From the NCBI GenBank assembly GCA_045805145.1, contig JBJMLU010000066.1:11742-75741 (forward strand): 64,000 nt of DNA, read 5' to 3'. The notes beneath the pieces are model-generated. The model made no database searches. It was not told the DNA's origin and saw only the letters and a program-made list of their open reading frames with translations. The position numbers and the translations under genes were made by a program. The stretch is from Flavisolibacter sp045805145. GTDB lineage: Bacteria; Bacteroidota; Bacteroidia; Chitinophagales; Chitinophagaceae. Positions 8,200-18,341 of the stretch are shown one piece after another; positions within the stretch are counted from its first letter, which is position 1, and every line of letters begins with the position of its first letter.

Positions 8200-9963
8200 T
8201 TAATGAGCAAGAGCCCTGTCCAAATATCTTTTCAAATTGCTTTTTGCTTCCGGCAAAGGACATCTTATTTCGATCCACCTGCCTTCTTTATCGATCAACA
8301 TGAATCTCGGAATAGCGGAAACCTCATATTTTCTTCCGAAGGTTTTTCCAACATCATCCAGCAGCTGTACGCCGCCCAGTTTTTCCTTCCGGATCAGGTC
8401 CAGCCATTTCTGTCGGGCCTGCGCTTTGTCGAGTGAAATGCCCACAAATATGATGTCCTTGTTGTTGGCATATTCTTCTTCTATCTCCTTCAAAAAAGGA
8501 AATTGTCCCTTGCAGGGTCCACACCAGGTGGCCCACACATCTATAAACACTACTTTGCCTTTGAAATCCTTCATTGTTACCATCTTCCCGAGTGTATCCG
8601 GCAAGGAGAAATCGTAAGAAGTTTTGCCAATAAAGGCTGTATCGCGGCTAAACTGGTTATAAATGCTGTTATAGGTATTATGAGTACCGGTCAGACTTGC
8701 GTAATTTTTAAATGGCTCGAAGGTCTCTCTGAACTCACTCAAATTGTTGATCTCGGCCTGATCCATCTGATCTTTCAGAAAAAAAGATTTTAAAGTGTCG
8801 TTCGAGATGGTGTTCATCATCAGCTTCAACTTCTCTCCTTCAGTCATCGTTTCTCTTTTTTCTATGGGAACAAGTGCCAGGTTTAGTTTTGCGTAGAGCT
8901 GGATAAACTGCCGGGCCTCTCCCAACATCAGGACAGAGGTGCTTTCAAATTTGTTTGGTTCGATGAATTGCCGGTAAAAAGAAGGCACTTCATTAAATCC
9001 TTTTGGACTGGAACGGAAACTTTTTATTTTTTTAGCGGAAAGCTGGTACAGAAGATTGATCGGCACCAACTCACGATCCATTTTTATGGCAGTTTGCAGG
9101 GCTTCATATTGTTTTGCATCAGTAAGGTCAATCTTTTTTGTCCATTCATCCATGGCGGGTTTCATCCGCGTATATTCATCGATATACGAATTGAGGTCGG
9201 TGCTGTCTTTGAAAATAGAATTGTATCCATAGCTTGTTAACGGCGCTATCAATTGTTGCCATTTACTGAGGAGGCTATTGATCCCTGAATGTTCCTGAGT
9301 ATGGAATAATCCTGTACTGTTGTCTATGGTAATTTCTTCTTTTGAAAAAGGATCGAGGTACAGCCGCACCTGCCAGCGTGGTGTAGTGAGGTAATAAAAA
9401 CCTGGTTTCTTTATTTCATAGGGAATGGCAAACGATCCCTGGTTATTGCTCATAAAATTTCCTTCGGTTACCAGCATCCCTTCTTCAACAGATTGCAGAC
9501 TGATAGCACTGGCAAGTTTCACATTGGATACCGTTCCTTTGATCAGGGCAATACCTGCGCTGCTCTCTTCTTTTATTAACTGCCAGCCCTTGTTTTTCGC
9601 AACATCCAACGATGAAGGAGTGATGGTTAAGGAATAGTTTTGATGAGCACTGAGGCGAATGGGAATAATGGTTATATGATCCATTTCCGGATGCCGTTGG
9701 CCTGGCTTCATGAAATTGATCTGAAGGTGGTAAAGGAAAGTTGAATCATCAGGAATCCCGAAACAGAAATTTCCATCTGCGGGCGTGATCCTGAAATCAG
9801 CAATTCTTTGAAACTTTGTTCCCCGGATCACCCAAATATCCGCCAGTGTTTTTTCAGAGAAGGATCCTCTTACAATATGCACGCTGCCCTGAGCGGAAGC
9901 GAATACTGAAATCAGAACAGTGATAATAATGAAAGTTATTTTATTATGGATGGGAGCTCGCAT
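8200..9963 (-). CDS. TlpA-like thioredoxin-domain protein with long N-terminal region
   Basis: 587 residues. A signal peptide (to about residue 25, ASAQ) is followed by a DUF4369-like beta domain (about 28-140), a helical middle region and a C-terminal thioredoxin domain with WATWCGPCKGQ and the AIPRFMLID cis-proline region. This architecture is common for envelope thioredoxins next to SusCD loci in Bacteroidota. A WCGPC protein in the periplasm usually reduces disulfides, fed by DsbD. Its start overlaps the end of the preceding TlpA gene by 20 bases, so the two are co-translated. The natural partner is unknown; the metalloproteases and SusCD upstream suggest reduction of imported peptides. 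Confidence 0.88.
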   Translation of the reverse strand: MRAPIHNKITFIIITVLISVFASAQGSVHIVRGSFSEKTLADIWVIRGTKFQRIADFRITPADGNFCFGIPDDSTFLYHLQINFMKPGQRHPEMDHITIIPIRLSAHQNYSLTITPSSLDVAKNKGWQLIKEESSAGIALIKGTVSNVKLASAISLQSVEEGMLVTEGNFMSNNQGSFAIPYEIKKPGFYYLTTPRWQVRLYLDPFSKEEITIDNSTGLFHTQEHSGINSLLSKWQQLIAPLTSYGYNSIFKDSTDLNSYIDEYTRMKPAMDEWTKKIDLTDAKQYEALQTAIKMDRELVPINLLYQLSAKKIKSFRSSPKGFNEVPSFYRQFIEPNKFESTSVLMLGEARQFIQLYAKLNLALVPIEKRETMTEGEKLKLMMNTISNDTLKSFFLKDQMDQAEINNLSEFRETFEPFKNYASLTGTHNTYNSIYNQFSRDTAFIGKTSYDFSLPDTLGKMVTMKDFKGKVVFIDVWATWCGPCKGQFPFLKEIEEEYANNKDIIFVGISLDKAQARQKWLDLIRKEKLGGVQLLDDVGKTFGRKYEVSAIPRFMLIDKEGRWIEIRCPLPEAKSNLKRYLDRALAH

Positions 9964-11359
9964 CGTTCAGCGTTTGATCGATTAATTTTTTTAGTTCCGA
10001 AGAAGAGGGACGGGGCGCATCGACCGTCACGATCTTTCCCTCCCTGTCAAAGATCATCAGGCGGGGAATGCCTTCGATCTTGTAATATTTCATCACCGAC
10101 TCGTCATGATTGGAAATCAGTTCCAGATTGGTCCAACCTTTTTTTTCGACAAAATTTTTCCAGACATCCTTCCTGTTGATTCCATCTACTGAAATTCCTA
10201 CGAATACAATGTCTTCTCTTTGTTTGTATTCTTCTTCCAGTTTTTGAAAAAATGGTTTTTCTGCAAGACAGGGAGCACACCACATGGCCCAGATATCCAG
10301 TACTACTACCTTTCCTTTAAAGTCGGACAGTTGAATAGTTTTATCCTTTACATCAGTCAAAGAAAAATCATAGGCTTTTGCACCCTTTGCATACACGGTT
10401 AATTGATCTTGTTTTTTCTGATAGCGTGTTTTCGACTCTACTGATTGAAACAGTTCCCTGAAGGGCAGAATTTCTTTTTTGAACTCCTCGTAATTGGTAA
10501 CACTCATCATCCTGTCTTCTACCAGGGACCTTCGAACTTCCTTATTGCAAATAATCCGGGCTTTGTCAGCGAAGGGAACAGGCAGGCCGCTCTTTTCGGA
10601 CGGGTGGATGAAAAAATAATGATACGCCTGGGTATATTTCACCAGGTCCAGGCCATGTTCTGAATGCAGAATATCTGCATCACAGAATTTTTCTCCGGAC
10701 AGAGACCGATAAAAGCTCCGGTGCTGCACTAAGGTGTCATACCCAGCATTCATTCTTTCTCCATAGTTAAAAAATGCCGCGGCTTTCAGGAAACGGCAGT
10801 CTGCATCAATTTTCGAATCCAGCAGATAATTGAAATACTTATTTTGCACATGGCTTTTCTTTTTCAGAACTTCCGCTTCACGGACAAACGAATCATAATT
10901 TGAAATAAAGGAATCACGCATCATCCGGTTCGCGCCCAGCCGGACCATTTTGTTGAATACAAGCGCCCATTTTTGCAGGGCAAGTGTTTCCGGGTTCGGC
11001 CTTGAAATGATACAACTGTCAAAATCCACTGAAATCTTTCCGTAGTACAGATCCACCAGCTTATGCTCCCCTGGTTTCAGGTAAATGACATAATTGAACG
11101 AAGAAGAATGAGGGCTCGTACGCTGAATAAAATAAATTCCTTCCTTCTCCATGGGAATTGAAAAGGAACAGGTATCGCCATTATCCGGGCGACGGAACCC
11201 CAGGCTTTGGGCCTGTCCATCTTTCAATTGGTATATGGAGACTGCGCTACCAGTATAATGGTGCAGCCTGCAGCTTAGCATGGTTTGCATTTGTGCACCG
11301 GCATCGATGATCGCAGCTGTCTGCAATGCCATGAAAAATATGATTCGCAGAATTGTCAT
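9944..11359 (-). CDS. TlpA-like thioredoxin-domain protein
   Basis: 471 residues: signal peptide (to about GAQ, residue 22), a beta-rich N-terminal domain, a helical segment with several charged stretches, and a C-terminal thioredoxin domain with WAMWCAPCLAE and the EGIPRLMIFD cis-proline loop. It is a shorter paralogue of the next gene, and the dipeptide between the active cysteines differs (AP instead of GP), so the redox potentials may differ. It starts 5 bases after the intact metalloprotease stop and its 3' end overlaps the next gene, which puts all four in one transcript. Periplasmic disulfide reduction is the family role; the substrate is not visible. Confidence 0.88.
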   Translation of the reverse strand: MTILRIIFFMALQTAAIIDAGAQMQTMLSCRLHHYTGSAVSIYQLKDGQAQSLGFRRPDNGDTCSFSIPMEKEGIYFIQRTSPHSSSFNYVIYLKPGEHKLVDLYYGKISVDFDSCIISRPNPETLALQKWALVFNKMVRLGANRMMRDSFISNYDSFVREAEVLKKKSHVQNKYFNYLLDSKIDADCRFLKAAAFFNYGERMNAGYDTLVQHRSFYRSLSGEKFCDADILHSEHGLDLVKYTQAYHYFFIHPSEKSGLPVPFADKARIICNKEVRRSLVEDRMMSVTNYEEFKKEILPFRELFQSVESKTRYQKKQDQLTVYAKGAKAYDFSLTDVKDKTIQLSDFKGKVVVLDIWAMWCAPCLAEKPFFQKLEEEYKQREDIVFVGISVDGINRKDVWKNFVEKKGWTNLELISNHDESVMKYYKIEGIPRLMIFDREGKIVTVDAPRPSSSELKKLIDQTLNDASSHP

Positions 11360-11364
11360 TTTCT

Positions 11365-13896
11365 TTATTTAATGATGATGTCAAAGCGTTTTTCCAGGCC
11401 GGAGCTGATTTGGTCAGCAACATATTTCAGATGGTCCCTGGAATCCTTGTCGGTAAATAAGGGAAGGGATTTCAGAATTTCTTTTCTCAGGTTTTGCAGA
11501 TGCAGGGCGAGGTATGACCCAATATCAGATCCAACCGTAATTGGAAATTGCTCTTCGGGCATCCCCGATAGCATGGCTAGAAAATTTTTTCCTTCTTCTG
11601 CTTCCTTAATTGAAGCAAACAGGTTGTTGATATAATTTTTCTGCACATTGCGGCGGAAGATGTCAATGGATTGGTGTGTCCCCAGTTCACTCCAGATACC
11701 GTTTCTGAGATCATTGAGGTATTCCATTAAGGTATAAGCACTGTCCTTGCCAAAACGGTCTTCTTCTTTCTGCAAACTGTTCAACACGCGGTCGTTTAAG
11801 ATCATATCCAATGCCCTTGTCTGCACCGCACCAACACTGCCCATACGAACAGGACTGCTCAATTTGTTGAGAATATTGTTATCGAGCAACCATCCAGGAG
11901 TCGTAAAAACTTCTTTTTGCAAAAACGCTACTGCTTCTTTTTGTTTGGCTTTCGGTTCTGGTGCATAGATATTTCCCGGTTGCTCTACTGTCTTCCAGGT
12001 TTCATAAATGCTTCCGATATTATTGGCCACCTGCAAAACATAACGCTGGTATTGAGTCACTACCTGACGGTACATATTCTGCAGGTTATTTGCATAAAAA
12101 TCATTCTCGGTCTTTGTCCACTCGGGCAAATGCTTCATCACATACTTCAGGTTCCTGATGCCGTATGAATTGGCTTTCATATTATCATCACCCAGGTCTT
12201 CCGACTGACTGCGTGCATCGAAATTCAGTCCTTCACCGCCAAACCAAAGACGTGGATTGGCTTTGAGACTGTCAACAATCCACTGCGATACGATCTTTCT
12301 GTCCTCTTCATCATTTTTCGCACCGGTCCAAGTATAGCCCCATTTGATGGCCCATTTATCATAGTCGTTGATGCGTGGCATCAGTCCTGCTTCACCAATG
12401 CTGTCTTCTGGTTGCGCCACATAATTAAAACGTGCGTAATCCATAATGGAATTGGTATGTCCATGCGCTTCCACCCATGTTTTGCTGCGCAAACTGTCTA
12501 CGGGTGTAAGACTGCTGCTACCCATGTTGTGACGAAGTCCAAGCGTATGTCCTACTTCATGAGAGGAAACAAAACGGATCAATTGTCCCATCAGTGAATC
12601 ACTGAATTTCATTTGTCGCGCACGGGGATCGCTCGGACCGGCCTGGATCATGTACCAGTCGTGGATCAGTGACATCACATTATGATACCAGCCTACATAA
12701 CTCTGTAGCACTTCTCCACTGCGCGGATCATTGATGTGAGGTCCGTACGCGTTGGCAACTTCAGATGGGAAATAACGGATCACTTTATAGCGGGCGTCTT
12801 CCAGGCTCATCGTAGTATCATTCTCCGGCCATTCTTTTCCGATGATGGCATTCTTAAATCCGGCCGATTTAAAGGCTTCATTCCAGTCGTTGATACCGGC
12901 AATGATATAAGGTCTCCACTGTTTGGGCGTAGCGGGATCAACGTAATAAACGATCGGATTCCCTGGTTCTACCAATTCTCCTCTTTTGTATTTTTCTATG
13001 TCTTCTGGCTTTGGCTCCAGCCGGTAGCGTACAATAAAAACTTTTGGATCTACTTTTTGCTGTTCATCACTGAATTCATTGTAATAGCCTGCGAAATATC
13101 CCACTCTGGCATCAAATCTTCTGGCCATCATCGGCTTTTCGGGCATCAGCAAAATGGAGGCAGACATTTCCAGCGTTACAGTTCCCGCCAGCTTTGCAGC
13201 TTCGAGAGGAGCACCTGCGGGGCGACCAGGAATTTTAGGTGCATTGCCGGCCGCATAGGTACGCGTCATTTTTATTTCCACGTTGATGGGATAGGCTGAA
13301 AAACTTTTTACAAAGCTCCTGTCCTGTGCCATAACGCCCAGGGCCATTGTGCCCTTGATATCAGGATTGATGGTCGTTAGCATGTTTTCTTTTTGCAGCA
13401 GATCGTTAACATCGATCACGGAAGATTTGTTTTCCGGGCCACGGGCTTTTATATCGAAAGAGAAAGCAATAGCATCAACAGAACTGTTTCTCACTGCTTT
13501 TGAAATGGCATTGGTGGAATCGGACTCACTAAGTATGGTGATGATCTTCAAATCAATTTTACCGCTCCGGTCTCTTTCAAAACTGATCACTTTATTGCCG
13601 ATCACTTCTCCGCCAAATTTTGGACTGCCACCGGGTACTTTCACCAACCAGGTGGTAAAAAGGAGCTGACGGCCCAATAGGGAATCCGGAATTTCGAAAT
13701 AGTATTTATCATTATTCTGGTGAATGGTAAACAAGCCTTTTCTGGTGCGGGTGCTGGCTGTTACAATTCCGTTGTACGCAGGTATCGCTGCTCTTGTGGA
13801 ATCCGTTTTTGGCGGAACCGTAGTTCTACTGGTCTGCGCCGAAACAGAAATAGTGCCCAACAAGAAAAACAGCAGTATAAAAGAAGAACGTTTCAT
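11365..13896 (-). CDS. Zinc-dependent metalloprotease, metzincin type (DUF5117/DUF5118/DUF4953 family)
   Basis: 843 residues with a signal peptide (to about residue 20). The N-terminal DUF5118/5117-like region (GLFTIHQNNDKYYFEIPDSL and onward) precedes the catalytic part. HEVGHTLGLRH at residues 446-456 is a complete HEXXHXXGXXH zinc site, and SIMDYARFNY just after it is a Met-turn. The protein should be a secreted endopeptidase. It is a close paralogue of the gene upstream, which has lost the zinc ligands. Spacing is 22 bases on one side and 5 on the other, so it sits mid-operon between the pseudo-protease and the two TlpA proteins. Confidence 0.92.
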   Translation of the reverse strand: MKRSSFILLFFLLGTISVSAQTSRTTVPPKTDSTRAAIPAYNGIVTASTRTRKGLFTIHQNNDKYYFEIPDSLLGRQLLFTTWLVKVPGGSPKFGGEVIGNKVISFERDRSGKIDLKIITILSESDSTNAISKAVRNSSVDAIAFSFDIKARGPENKSSVIDVNDLLQKENMLTTINPDIKGTMALGVMAQDRSFVKSFSAYPINVEIKMTRTYAAGNAPKIPGRPAGAPLEAAKLAGTVTLEMSASILLMPEKPMMARRFDARVGYFAGYYNEFSDEQQKVDPKVFIVRYRLEPKPEDIEKYKRGELVEPGNPIVYYVDPATPKQWRPYIIAGINDWNEAFKSAGFKNAIIGKEWPENDTTMSLEDARYKVIRYFPSEVANAYGPHINDPRSGEVLQSYVGWYHNVMSLIHDWYMIQAGPSDPRARQMKFSDSLMGQLIRFVSSHEVGHTLGLRHNMGSSSLTPVDSLRSKTWVEAHGHTNSIMDYARFNYVAQPEDSIGEAGLMPRINDYDKWAIKWGYTWTGAKNDEEDRKIVSQWIVDSLKANPRLWFGGEGLNFDARSQSEDLGDDNMKANSYGIRNLKYVMKHLPEWTKTENDFYANNLQNMYRQVVTQYQRYVLQVANNIGSIYETWKTVEQPGNIYAPEPKAKQKEAVAFLQKEVFTTPGWLLDNNILNKLSSPVRMGSVGAVQTRALDMILNDRVLNSLQKEEDRFGKDSAYTLMEYLNDLRNGIWSELGTHQSIDIFRRNVQKNYINNLFASIKEAEEGKNFLAMLSGMPEEQFPITVGSDIGSYLALHLQNLRKEILKSLPLFTDKDSRDHLKYVADQISSGLEKRFDIIIK

Positions 13897-13918
13897 GATT
13901 TTGAATTTTTCTTAATGC

Positions 13919-16408
13919 CTAGTTTTTATTGTCCAGCATTTTTGCCAGCTTGGCCTGCGCGTATTGTAAATGGGCAAGGGTCATGGGATCCTTGCATCGG
14001 GAAGCTGCCTGTTTGCATTGCTGCATGATGTTTTGCATATGTACACGGATGATCGCCGGTACGTCGGTTCCTGTAAGATCCGGCATGGTGGATCCGACCT
14101 GAGGCACCACGGAAGCATCTTTCATCACAACGCGCATATTATCGATCCATTTTTTCTGAAGTAACCTTCTGTCTGAACTGATCAAAGGCTGCGCAGATCT
14201 TAGTTCACTCCAGAGTCCTTTGTCAATATCGGTGAGCAATTCGTCCATCGTATAAGTATTTTCTTTTCCATAGCGCATGGTCTCGGTAGTCATCCGGTAC
14301 AGGCGATCGCTTTTCATCAGCTGGTATAAAGCTTCTTCCTGGAACCTTTGTACTTTTTCTCTTTTAGAGGGTTTGCTGAATTTGTTGAGCACATTCGGAT
14401 CCAACAGCCATTCAGGCGTGTTAAATACTTCTTTCTGCAGATAGGCCACGGCTTGCTTTTGCATGTCTTTTGAAACCGTTGTGTATACGTCTCCTGTCTG
14501 TTCTACGGTTTTCAGGTCTTCGCGAACGCCACCAACCTGCGTAAACACATGACGCGCCATGAGCAACCACCAGTCCATCAAATTATCATAAGTTCTGGAA
14601 GCATCATCATACATATCCATATCCTCTCTGGTCCATTGTAGCAGATGGGCCATTACGATCTTCAGATTGCCTATTCCATATTCGCTGGCTTTTACCGTGT
14701 TGTTGCTCAGATCTTCCGTCTGTGCACGCGGATCAGAAGGGTCGTTGGGACTTGCATCAAGAGTCGTCTGAAACTTTAATGCTGGATTTTTGGATTGTTC
14801 TTTATTGATCCAGATTAATGCTTCTTTTTTGTCTTTTTCAAAATCATTGCATCCTGTATAGGTGTATCCATATTTGATGGCCCATTTATCGTACTCGCCA
14901 ATGTGGGGGATCAGCTCCTGAAAAGAAATTTGATCACCCGGCTGGGCCACATAATTGTAATGAACAAAATCCATGATAGAGGCAGTGAAACCATTTGCTT
15001 CCAACCACTTCCTGTCACGGAGCTTCTCAACCGGATAGGCATTACTGCCAATCAAATTCGCTTTTAGTCCCAGAGAAAGTCCGACCTGCCGTGAAATATC
15101 CGCGCGGATCAAAGAACCCATTAGTTCCTTGCTGAATTTCATACTTCTTGCACCTGGATCAATCGCCGCCGCCTGAACAAAATACCAGTCGTGCAGTGAT
15201 TGCATTTTATTGTGCGACCATCCGATATAGGTTTGTAAAACTTCTCCACTACGGGGATCGTAAATACGCGGAGCGTAAGAATAATCCTGACTGGAAGGAA
15301 AATAACGAACCACCTTGCAGCGTCCATCTTCCAGGCTCATGGTCGTATCATTCTCCGGCCATTCCCTGCCGATGATCGCGTTCTTAAATCCTGCTGCTTT
15401 GAATGCTTCATTCCAATCGTTAATGCCCGCAATAATGTAAGGCCTCCACTGTTTGGGAGTAGCAGGATCTACATAATATACAATTGGATCTTTGGGTTCT
15501 ACCAGTTCTCCTCTCTTGTATTTTTCCATGTCCTCGGGCTTTGGCTCGAGCCGTTGGCGTACGATGAAATCTTTTTCTTCCACTCTTTGCTGTTCATCCG
15601 AAAACACTTTATAGCTCTCTGAATAATAGCCAACACGTGGATCGGCATACCTGGCCTGCATCTGAATATTCGGTAAGAGCATGATGGAATTATTCAACTC
15701 CATGGTGACGCTGGCAGACGGACCCGGCGCGGCCGCTTCTCCTGCTTCAGCGCCTTGCTTTTGAACAGCGCCCAGAGAAAAAGTTTTTACAGTTTTTATT
15801 TCAATATTCTGATCAAAAGAATTCATCGACAAAATGAAGGAACGATCGGGAGCGCCTCCACCCAGGTACATGTTCTTCCTGGCAAGCGGATCAAATCCGG
15901 TGATGTTGTTGTCTTTTAAAATAAAATCAGTGACATCAACAACTGAACTATTGGTGCTTTTGTTTCTTGATTTAATATCCAGCACCATCACTATTGGATC
16001 GATGCTGGAATTGCGAACCGCTTTGGCAATGGCGTCGGAGGAATCAGCTACTGCAACGTTGGTTACTACACGCAGATACAATCTGTCTTCCGTTGCTTTT
16101 TCAAAAGAAACAATGATGCTGTTCACCAGTTCGCCCCCGAACATCGGACTGCCCGTGGGCACTTTCACCAGTCTGGTCGTAAAAAGAAATTCCCGGTTGA
16201 GTAAAGAATCAGGGATCTCAAAAAAATATTTGTCGTTGGTTTTGTGAACAGAAAAAAGACCATGCGCGGGAAGCACCTTGCGGGCTCCCACTTCGGCATA
16301 GGCCGTTTGTTTGGAGGACTCTGTTTTGGGGGAAAGAGATTCCTGTGCGCCTGATGTCAAAACACTTAAGGAAGCAAGCAGGAGAAACAAACCGTTTTTT
16401 AACCGCAT
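13919..16408 (-). CDS. Inactivated paralogue of the metzincin-type protease (pseudoenzyme)
   Basis: 829 residues with a signal peptide and the same domain order as the downstream intact protease; long blocks are shared, for example YYVDPATPKQWRPYI and AGINDWNEAF. At the zinc site it reads SRQVGLSLGLKAN (RQVGL at 440-444): all three zinc-binding histidines and the catalytic glutamate are replaced, while the Met-turn SIMDF stays. The frame is intact from end to end, so this is not simple decay. It may bind substrate or its paralogue without cutting. It is first in its transcript, after a terminator at 16555-16578, so a promoter is expected between 16409 and 16554, though no clear consensus was seen. 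Confidence 0.9.
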   Translation of the reverse strand: MRLKNGLFLLLASLSVLTSGAQESLSPKTESSKQTAYAEVGARKVLPAHGLFSVHKTNDKYFFEIPDSLLNREFLFTTRLVKVPTGSPMFGGELVNSIIVSFEKATEDRLYLRVVTNVAVADSSDAIAKAVRNSSIDPIVMVLDIKSRNKSTNSSVVDVTDFILKDNNITGFDPLARKNMYLGGGAPDRSFILSMNSFDQNIEIKTVKTFSLGAVQKQGAEAGEAAAPGPSASVTMELNNSIMLLPNIQMQARYADPRVGYYSESYKVFSDEQQRVEEKDFIVRQRLEPKPEDMEKYKRGELVEPKDPIVYYVDPATPKQWRPYIIAGINDWNEAFKAAGFKNAIIGREWPENDTTMSLEDGRCKVVRYFPSSQDYSYAPRIYDPRSGEVLQTYIGWSHNKMQSLHDWYFVQAAAIDPGARSMKFSKELMGSLIRADISRQVGLSLGLKANLIGSNAYPVEKLRDRKWLEANGFTASIMDFVHYNYVAQPGDQISFQELIPHIGEYDKWAIKYGYTYTGCNDFEKDKKEALIWINKEQSKNPALKFQTTLDASPNDPSDPRAQTEDLSNNTVKASEYGIGNLKIVMAHLLQWTREDMDMYDDASRTYDNLMDWWLLMARHVFTQVGGVREDLKTVEQTGDVYTTVSKDMQKQAVAYLQKEVFNTPEWLLDPNVLNKFSKPSKREKVQRFQEEALYQLMKSDRLYRMTTETMRYGKENTYTMDELLTDIDKGLWSELRSAQPLISSDRRLLQKKWIDNMRVVMKDASVVPQVGSTMPDLTGTDVPAIIRVHMQNIMQQCKQAASRCKDPMTLAHLQYAQAKLAKMLDNKN

Positions 16409-16554
16409 ATTGTTTGATTTGTCGATGAAACCTTTGATTAGGGTATTAAAACTACTTTGGATATAGAGGCATCATCTATAAATAGTACCAATTGCATAAA
16501 CGAAATGACGAATATTTGAGCCTGACTGACCATTTCAAATGATCGAAATAAAAA

Positions 16555-16578
16555 GCGCCTGCTTCAGGGAGCAGGCGC
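16555..16578 (-). terminator. Terminator after the SusCD/lipoprotein unit
   Basis: Perfect 9-bp GC-rich stem GCGCCTGCT/AGCAGGCGC with a 6-base loop, followed on the minus strand by TTTTTATTTC. It lies 30 bases after the PKD-like gene and splits the SusCD part from the protease part. Confidence 0.88.
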
Positions 16579-16607
16579 AGGGGAAGGATAGTGGCTTTTC
16601 CGGTTTC

Positions 16608-18311
16608 TTATAATCCTAAACCTTTCTTAAAGCTGATGTCGATGATCTTGTCGAAGCCTGTGTATACATTAGCGGGTGTGCTGTTCATCTCACCCACATT
16701 GGTCAGGTTGAAGAAGTAAACATTGTTTCCGTTTCCATTGGCTGTTTCATCGGTGGCTACTACCAGCACCCTGCTTTCAGTAGCGGGAACTGAAGTGGCA
16801 TTATAACCCGACTTGAAAACCTTCATCGTTTTGATCACTGTTCCCGCAGGAAAAGAAAAGCCCAGGTGCGCAGTAGTGGTGGCAGGCAGTGTACCTGTAT
16901 AGCCCGGATTGCACACATAGATCTGGTTTTTGTTGCTGCCCGGCACATAATAAAATACATTGCTCACCGAAGCAGTGGAAAAGGCCGGAGCGGCGAACAA
17001 AGAAGCCGTGTTGATTCCAGGAACATTGACAGCCGCATCTTTCAGAAAATATCTGCCGGTGGTACTATTATTGACAATGCCCGTTGAACCGGAAGTAAAT
17101 TGATATAAGAAAGTAGAATCGTTTGCAATGCTTCTGAATATACAGTAGTAAACCGGATTAATATTGCCATCAGTCATTTGACTATTCTCAGCGTAGATCA
17201 AATTGCGACCGATATTATTCAGATCATACCCCTTGCCCGTTGCTGTCAGGTTCGAAGCTCCTCCTGCTCCCGAATAAGTCGGCCAGTGCTGATTGGCAAC
17301 ATCTGACTGTGTTGCCGGAATGAGCGTATTGTTGCTTAAACTGATATGGAGGAAACAGCGATTGACTTTGTCAAAGAATGTGCAGTACAAACCACTAGCA
17401 TTAAACATGAAATAAGGACTCAAAGAAGGCCATGATCCGATTACAGGTGCCCCAAACACAATGGGAGGCGTTTTTATTGAAGTGGCATTCACCGCCTGGT
17501 AATACAGGCTTCCGTTGTTTAACAGCAATTCATATTGTCCCGCAATGGGAGCCACGGTATTTGTCTGAAGGTTTATGTTGGAAGGAGGAATCAGGAACCA
17601 TCCTGTATAATTGCTGGAATCCGCATAATCAGTGGAACGCACTTGCAGTCCCCCGTTCGGATAAAAGAACGAGATCTTTTGAATCCGTAGACTGTTGTTA
17701 TAATTCATCACCGACATTTTGTATGTGCCTGCAGGAAGCTTGTGATCATTGGCCAGCGAGTACACATTGGGATAAATGGTACCTCTGTTCACTCCATCAC
17801 GCGTACTGATCATCGAAATATCGCTGCCCGCTGATCCCTGGTCCTGCAACACCAGCCATCCCTCTCCTCCCCACGGAGAAGTATCGACATTCAGCGCATA
17901 AAATTTATAAAAGCTCACACCCGAAGCTTTGTCGGTAACCTTTACCACTAGTTTATAGATGTTAGGCGCCATCTGGATTTTCGTCCGGAGCTGTTGTGCG
18001 CTTCCCACATGGTATTGGGAAGGATTGGCCACCGAAGCAGCCGCCTGAATAATCGTCCACTCAAATGAAAGATCGCCTGAAGGTTTGGTTTGCGAAATGA
18101 GAATGTCCACCTTCAGACTATCATTTTGTTTTACCACAATGGAATCATTGGTGACCACCACATTGGGATCCACTTTGGTCATGTCTGTAGTGATCGTGAT
18201 CACATTGGCGGCATGATAATCATAATTGCCCAGGTCCTTCTTGCAGGCGGAAAATGCCAGTGCAGCCATTGTGCAAATGATCGTATCGCTCAAAATTCTT
18301 TTTATGGTCAT
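16608..18311 (-). CDS. PKD-like family surface lipoprotein
   Basis: About 567 residues from the ATG at 18311; an upstream GTG would add nine residues without a signal. The start MTIKRILSDTIICTMAAL leads into lipobox AFSACKKD, so it is lipid-anchored. A PKD-like beta-sandwich follows (about residues 40-145, ending LVVKVTDKASGVSFYKF), then a long beta-rich region that may be a propeller. In many Bacteroidota a protein of this type follows SusCD and a DUF4843 gene, as here. It probably acts as a surface substrate-binding component. It follows the DUF4843 gene by 30 bases and ends just before a terminator. No catalytic motif was seen. Confidence 0.82.
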   Translation of the reverse strand: MTIKRILSDTIICTMAALAFSACKKDLGNYDYHAANVITITTDMTKVDPNVVVTNDSIVVKQNDSLKVDILISQTKPSGDLSFEWTIIQAAASVANPSQYHVGSAQQLRTKIQMAPNIYKLVVKVTDKASGVSFYKFYALNVDTSPWGGEGWLVLQDQGSAGSDISMISTRDGVNRGTIYPNVYSLANDHKLPAGTYKMSVMNYNNSLRIQKISFFYPNGGLQVRSTDYADSSNYTGWFLIPPSNINLQTNTVAPIAGQYELLLNNGSLYYQAVNATSIKTPPIVFGAPVIGSWPSLSPYFMFNASGLYCTFFDKVNRCFLHISLSNNTLIPATQSDVANQHWPTYSGAGGASNLTATGKGYDLNNIGRNLIYAENSQMTDGNINPVYYCIFRSIANDSTFLYQFTSGSTGIVNNSTTGRYFLKDAAVNVPGINTASLFAAPAFSTASVSNVFYYVPGSNKNQIYVCNPGYTGTLPATTTAHLGFSFPAGTVIKTMKVFKSGYNATSVPATESRVLVVATDETANGNGNNVYFFNLTNVGEMNSTPANVYTGFDKIIDISFKKGLGL

Positions 18312-18341
18312 TGTTGACGAATTAGTTGTTAACTCCACTGA

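Noticed and set aside
16409..16554. Consensus Bacteroidota promoter for the protease operon
   Set aside because: A terminator upstream makes a promoter necessary, but no TAnnTTTG box with a properly spaced TTG could be found by eye.
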